DNA from: Cryptobacterium sp. CAG:338
GTDB lineage: Bacteria; Actinomycetota; Coriobacteriia; Coriobacteriales; Eggerthellaceae
DNA: 7,645 bases
Direction: 5' to 3'
Assembly (NCBI GenBank): GCA_000435475.1
Contig: FR896070.1
Location: 42,353 to 49,997, forward strand
Position 1 is the stretch's first letter, and each line of letters opens with the position of its first letter. Below are positions 6,322-7,645 of the stretch, piece after piece. A program made the translations under genes and the position numbers. A model generated the notes under the pieces. The model had not been told where the DNA came from. It did not search any database and saw nothing but the letters and a program-made list of their open reading frames with translations.

Positions 6322-6372
6322 GATCGTGAATGTTTTTCTGTTCCATTCGATCAAATAATGAGGAGAGGATCG
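6322..6372 (+). promoter_or_regulatory. Competing hairpins at the dehydrogenase ribosome site
   Basis: One fold pairs GATC (6322-6325) with GATC (6349-6352) and GAATG (6328-6332) with CATTC (6344-6348), leaving a 2-nt bulge and an 11-nt loop: nine base pairs ending before the ribosome site. The other pairs CGATC (6348-6352) with GATCG (6368-6372) and puts AGGAG in the loop. Both use 6348-6352, so they exclude each other. Each is short, and this is a prediction by eye only. Confidence 0.3.
6361..6369 (+). promoter_or_regulatory. Ribosome binding site deciding the dehydrogenase start
   Basis: AGGAGAGGA lies upstream of the ATG at 6378. Its second AGGA (6366-6369) is 8 nt from that codon. An in-frame earlier start at 6330 would translate straight through this site and add 16 residues foreign to the family, so 6378 is the real start. 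Confidence 0.75.
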
Positions 6373-6377
6373 TAATT

Positions 6378-7541
6378 ATGGATTTTCAGCTTACTGACGA
6401 ACAGGAATTGCTGATTGAAAGCGCTCGTGAGTATGCTAGCCGCTACTTCACCGACGAAGCGGTAAAGCAGGCTTATGAAGTAGATCATCACATCAGCATC
6501 GAAGCAGCTATGGCTTATCGCGAAGCTGGCTTTATGATGCTGGGTCTTCCTGAGGAAGTTGGTGGCGTTCCAGTAGACAAGCTCACCGAGGTTCTTTTGG
6601 TAGAAAAACTTCACGAGTTCACTGGTGTTACCCTTCCCTTCGTAACCGACTTCAATACCATTACTGACGTAATTGACTTCGGTACCAAGGAACAGCAGGA
6701 AATGATTATGGATGCTATCGAAAACGTCGAAAGCACCTGCATTGCTTGTTCTGCAATTTCTGAGCCAGCCGCTGGTTCTGACAACAACGCTATGACTTGC
6801 GTAACCAAGAAGCAGCCCGACGGCACCTATATTCTCAATGGTCAGAAGACCTGGGTTACCCTTGGTGGCCTTTCTATCTACACCATGGTTGTAGCTAAGG
6901 ATGAAGATCCTTCTTACGAAAACGACAAGTACTCTCTGTGGCTTGTTCCTAATGACACTCCTGGCTTTACGGTTGCTCACCTCGAAAAGGTTGGTCAGCA
7001 GGCAATTCCTTTCGTAGACCAGTTCTTCGACAACGTAGTACTCACCGAGGATATGCGTCTTGGCGAGCCTGGCATGGGCTGGAAGCTTTTGATGAAGAAG
7101 CTCGAGTTTGAACGCTGCTTGGTTGTTGCTTCTTCTTTGGGTCTTGCACAGGCTGCACTGAATGATGCTGGTGCTTATGCTTCTGAACGTATCGCATTCA
7201 AGAAGCCAATCGCACATCAGACCCAGATTCAGGAGCACCTCTGCGAGATGGAAAACATCATCCAAAACGTACGTATGCGCCTGTATCAGGTAGTAGACAT
7301 GATTGACCGCGGCGAATCCACTCGTCTGGAATCCGCTCTGCTCAAGGGCTATGCCTGCAAGGAACTCACTCGCGTAGCTGATATGGCAATGGCAATCTAT
7401 GCAGCTATTGGTTACACCAAAGAAATTCGCGTTGGTCGCATCTGGGCTGACCTCCGTGGTAACGAAATGGGTGGCGGCACCACTGAGATCATGAACTACA
7501 TTGCTGGTCGTCAGCTGGTAAAGAAGTACAAGGCAAAGTAA
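6378..7541 (+). CDS. Acyl-CoA dehydrogenase, CaiA-like, with helix-G catalytic Glu
   Basis: Cytoplasmic FAD enzyme that oxidises an acyl-CoA to its 2-enoyl-CoA and passes electrons to an electron-transfer flavoprotein; it can also run as a reductase in anaerobes. The 387 residues match the family length. The N-terminus MDF-LTDEQEL resembles E. coli CaiA. Other marks are ISEPAAGSD (127-135, substrate and FAD site), WVTLGG (159-164), LEFERCLV (242-249), Arg271 in RIAFKKPI (family RxxFGxxI, so Lys275 replaces Gly), and MGGGTTEIM (364-372). At the usual catalytic position, the Glu of YEGT, this protein has Gly366. Glu245 in EFER takes the helix-G position used by isovaleryl-CoA and long-chain acyl-CoA dehydrogenases, so it is predicted active. 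Lys codons are 20 AAG to 2 AAA, suggesting high expression. The substrate is unknown: a branched, long-chain or carnitine-type CoA ester is possible. Electron-transfer flavoprotein or CoA-transferase genes may lie outside the window. Confidence 0.9.
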   Translation: MDFQLTDEQELLIESAREYASRYFTDEAVKQAYEVDHHISIEAAMAYREAGFMMLGLPEEVGGVPVDKLTEVLLVEKLHEFTGVTLPFVTDFNTITDVIDFGTKEQQEMIMDAIENVESTCIACSAISEPAAGSDNNAMTCVTKKQPDGTYILNGQKTWVTLGGLSIYTMVVAKDEDPSYENDKYSLWLVPNDTPGFTVAHLEKVGQQAIPFVDQFFDNVVLTEDMRLGEPGMGWKLLMKKLEFERCLVVASSLGLAQAALNDAGAYASERIAFKKPIAHQTQIQEHLCEMENIIQNVRMRLYQVVDMIDRGESTRLESALLKGYACKELTRVADMAMAIYAAIGYTKEIRVGRIWADLRGNEMGGGTTEIMNYIAGRQLVKKYKAK

Positions 7542-7567
7542 GTCAACCTGATACTTACAAACACCCT

Positions 7568-7623
7568 TACGTGCAAGCCTCTTCCATACATACTTCTTCC
7601 TTGGTTTTAGTTTCTTGCACGTA
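7568..7623 (+). terminator. 10-bp perfect dyad after the dehydrogenase gene
   Basis: TACGTGCAAG (7568-7577) and CTTGCACGTA (7614-7623) pair perfectly around a 36-nt pyrimidine-rich loop, starting 26 nt after the stop codon. No T-run follows, so its action as an intrinsic terminator is doubtful. It may stabilise the 3' end of an abundant message or belong to the leader of a gene beyond the window. The loop shares the 8-mer TCCTTGGT with the loop of the dyad at 6149-6193. Confidence 0.45.
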
Positions 7624-7624
7624 G

Positions 7625-7640
7625 TTTGAGGCTCCTCAAA
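7625..7640. repeat. 16-bp palindrome at the window end
   Basis: TTTGAGG (7625-7631) and CCTCAAA (7634-7640) are perfect reverse complements with two bases between, so they can form a compact 6-bp stem with a GCTC loop directly after the larger dyad. This could be the core of an intrinsic terminator or an operator of the next gene. The window ends five bases later, so the presence of a T-run cannot be judged. Confidence 0.45.
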
Positions 7641-7645
7641 ATGAG

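Noticed and set aside
6330..6377. N-terminal extension of the dehydrogenase from 6330
   Set aside because: It would be translated through the ribosome binding site, and the family begins with MDF at 6378.
6351..7265. 304-codon open frame on the minus strand opposite the dehydrogenase
   Set aside because: It is fully antisense to a clear acyl-CoA dehydrogenase, has no recognisable domain and probably results from the biased codon use of the real gene.

Overview
The window carries four complete protein genes and their control regions: one on the minus strand, then three on the plus strand. The organism looks Gram-positive. The long secreted protein ends in a cell-wall sorting signal (an LPXTG-like motif, a hydrophobic segment and a short basic tail), and two of the four genes have strong Shine-Dalgarno sites. 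Base composition is moderate, in the mid to upper forties %GC by eye. The LAxT-type sorting motif, a FIVAR-like domain and a CaiA-like acyl-CoA dehydrogenase in an otherwise ordinary Gram-positive context make me lean towards an actinobacterium of the Coriobacteriia. That assignment is an inference and only weakly supported.

Layout. (1) 34-1221, minus strand: a 12-TM major-facilitator exporter very close in its signature motifs to the sugar efflux transporter SotB. (2) 1222-1600: a divergent intergenic region with a good sigma70-type promoter for the rightward gene. A 14-bp perfect palindrome overlaps that promoter, a second extended -10 lies downstream, and a small hairpin sits in the leader. 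(3) 1601-2803: a CPA2-family cation:proton antiporter made of the membrane domain only. (4) 2804-3083: a gap ending in a 9-bp dyad that abuts a near-perfect Shine-Dalgarno site. (5) 3084-6119: a 1011-residue secreted, wall-anchored calcineurin-like phosphoesterase with FN3-like, LamG-like, FIVAR-like and Ig-like modules. It has an altered first metal motif (D-T-E instead of D-x-H) and a variant sorting motif (LAQTS). (6) 6120-6377: a structured gap with a 10-bp dyad, an extended -10 promoter and several mutually exclusive leader hairpins. (7) 6378-7541: a CaiA-like acyl-CoA dehydrogenase whose catalytic glutamate sits at the helix-G position. (8) 7542-7645: two further dyads.

The genes do not form an obvious pathway. 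Each of the three plus-strand genes is preceded by its own leader, and the spacings of 280 and 258 nt argue against one operon. Exporter and antiporter share a divergent control region and may both respond to envelope or ion stress, but nothing in the sequence proves this. The dehydrogenase has codon use typical of a highly expressed gene (20 AAG to 2 AAA for Lys) and is probably a main metabolic enzyme. I see no CRISPR array, insertion sequence, RNA gene, integrase or phage gene, and no clearly new multi-gene system. The most interesting points are the altered phosphoesterase metal site, the variant sorting signal and the unusually large, perfect intergenic dyads.
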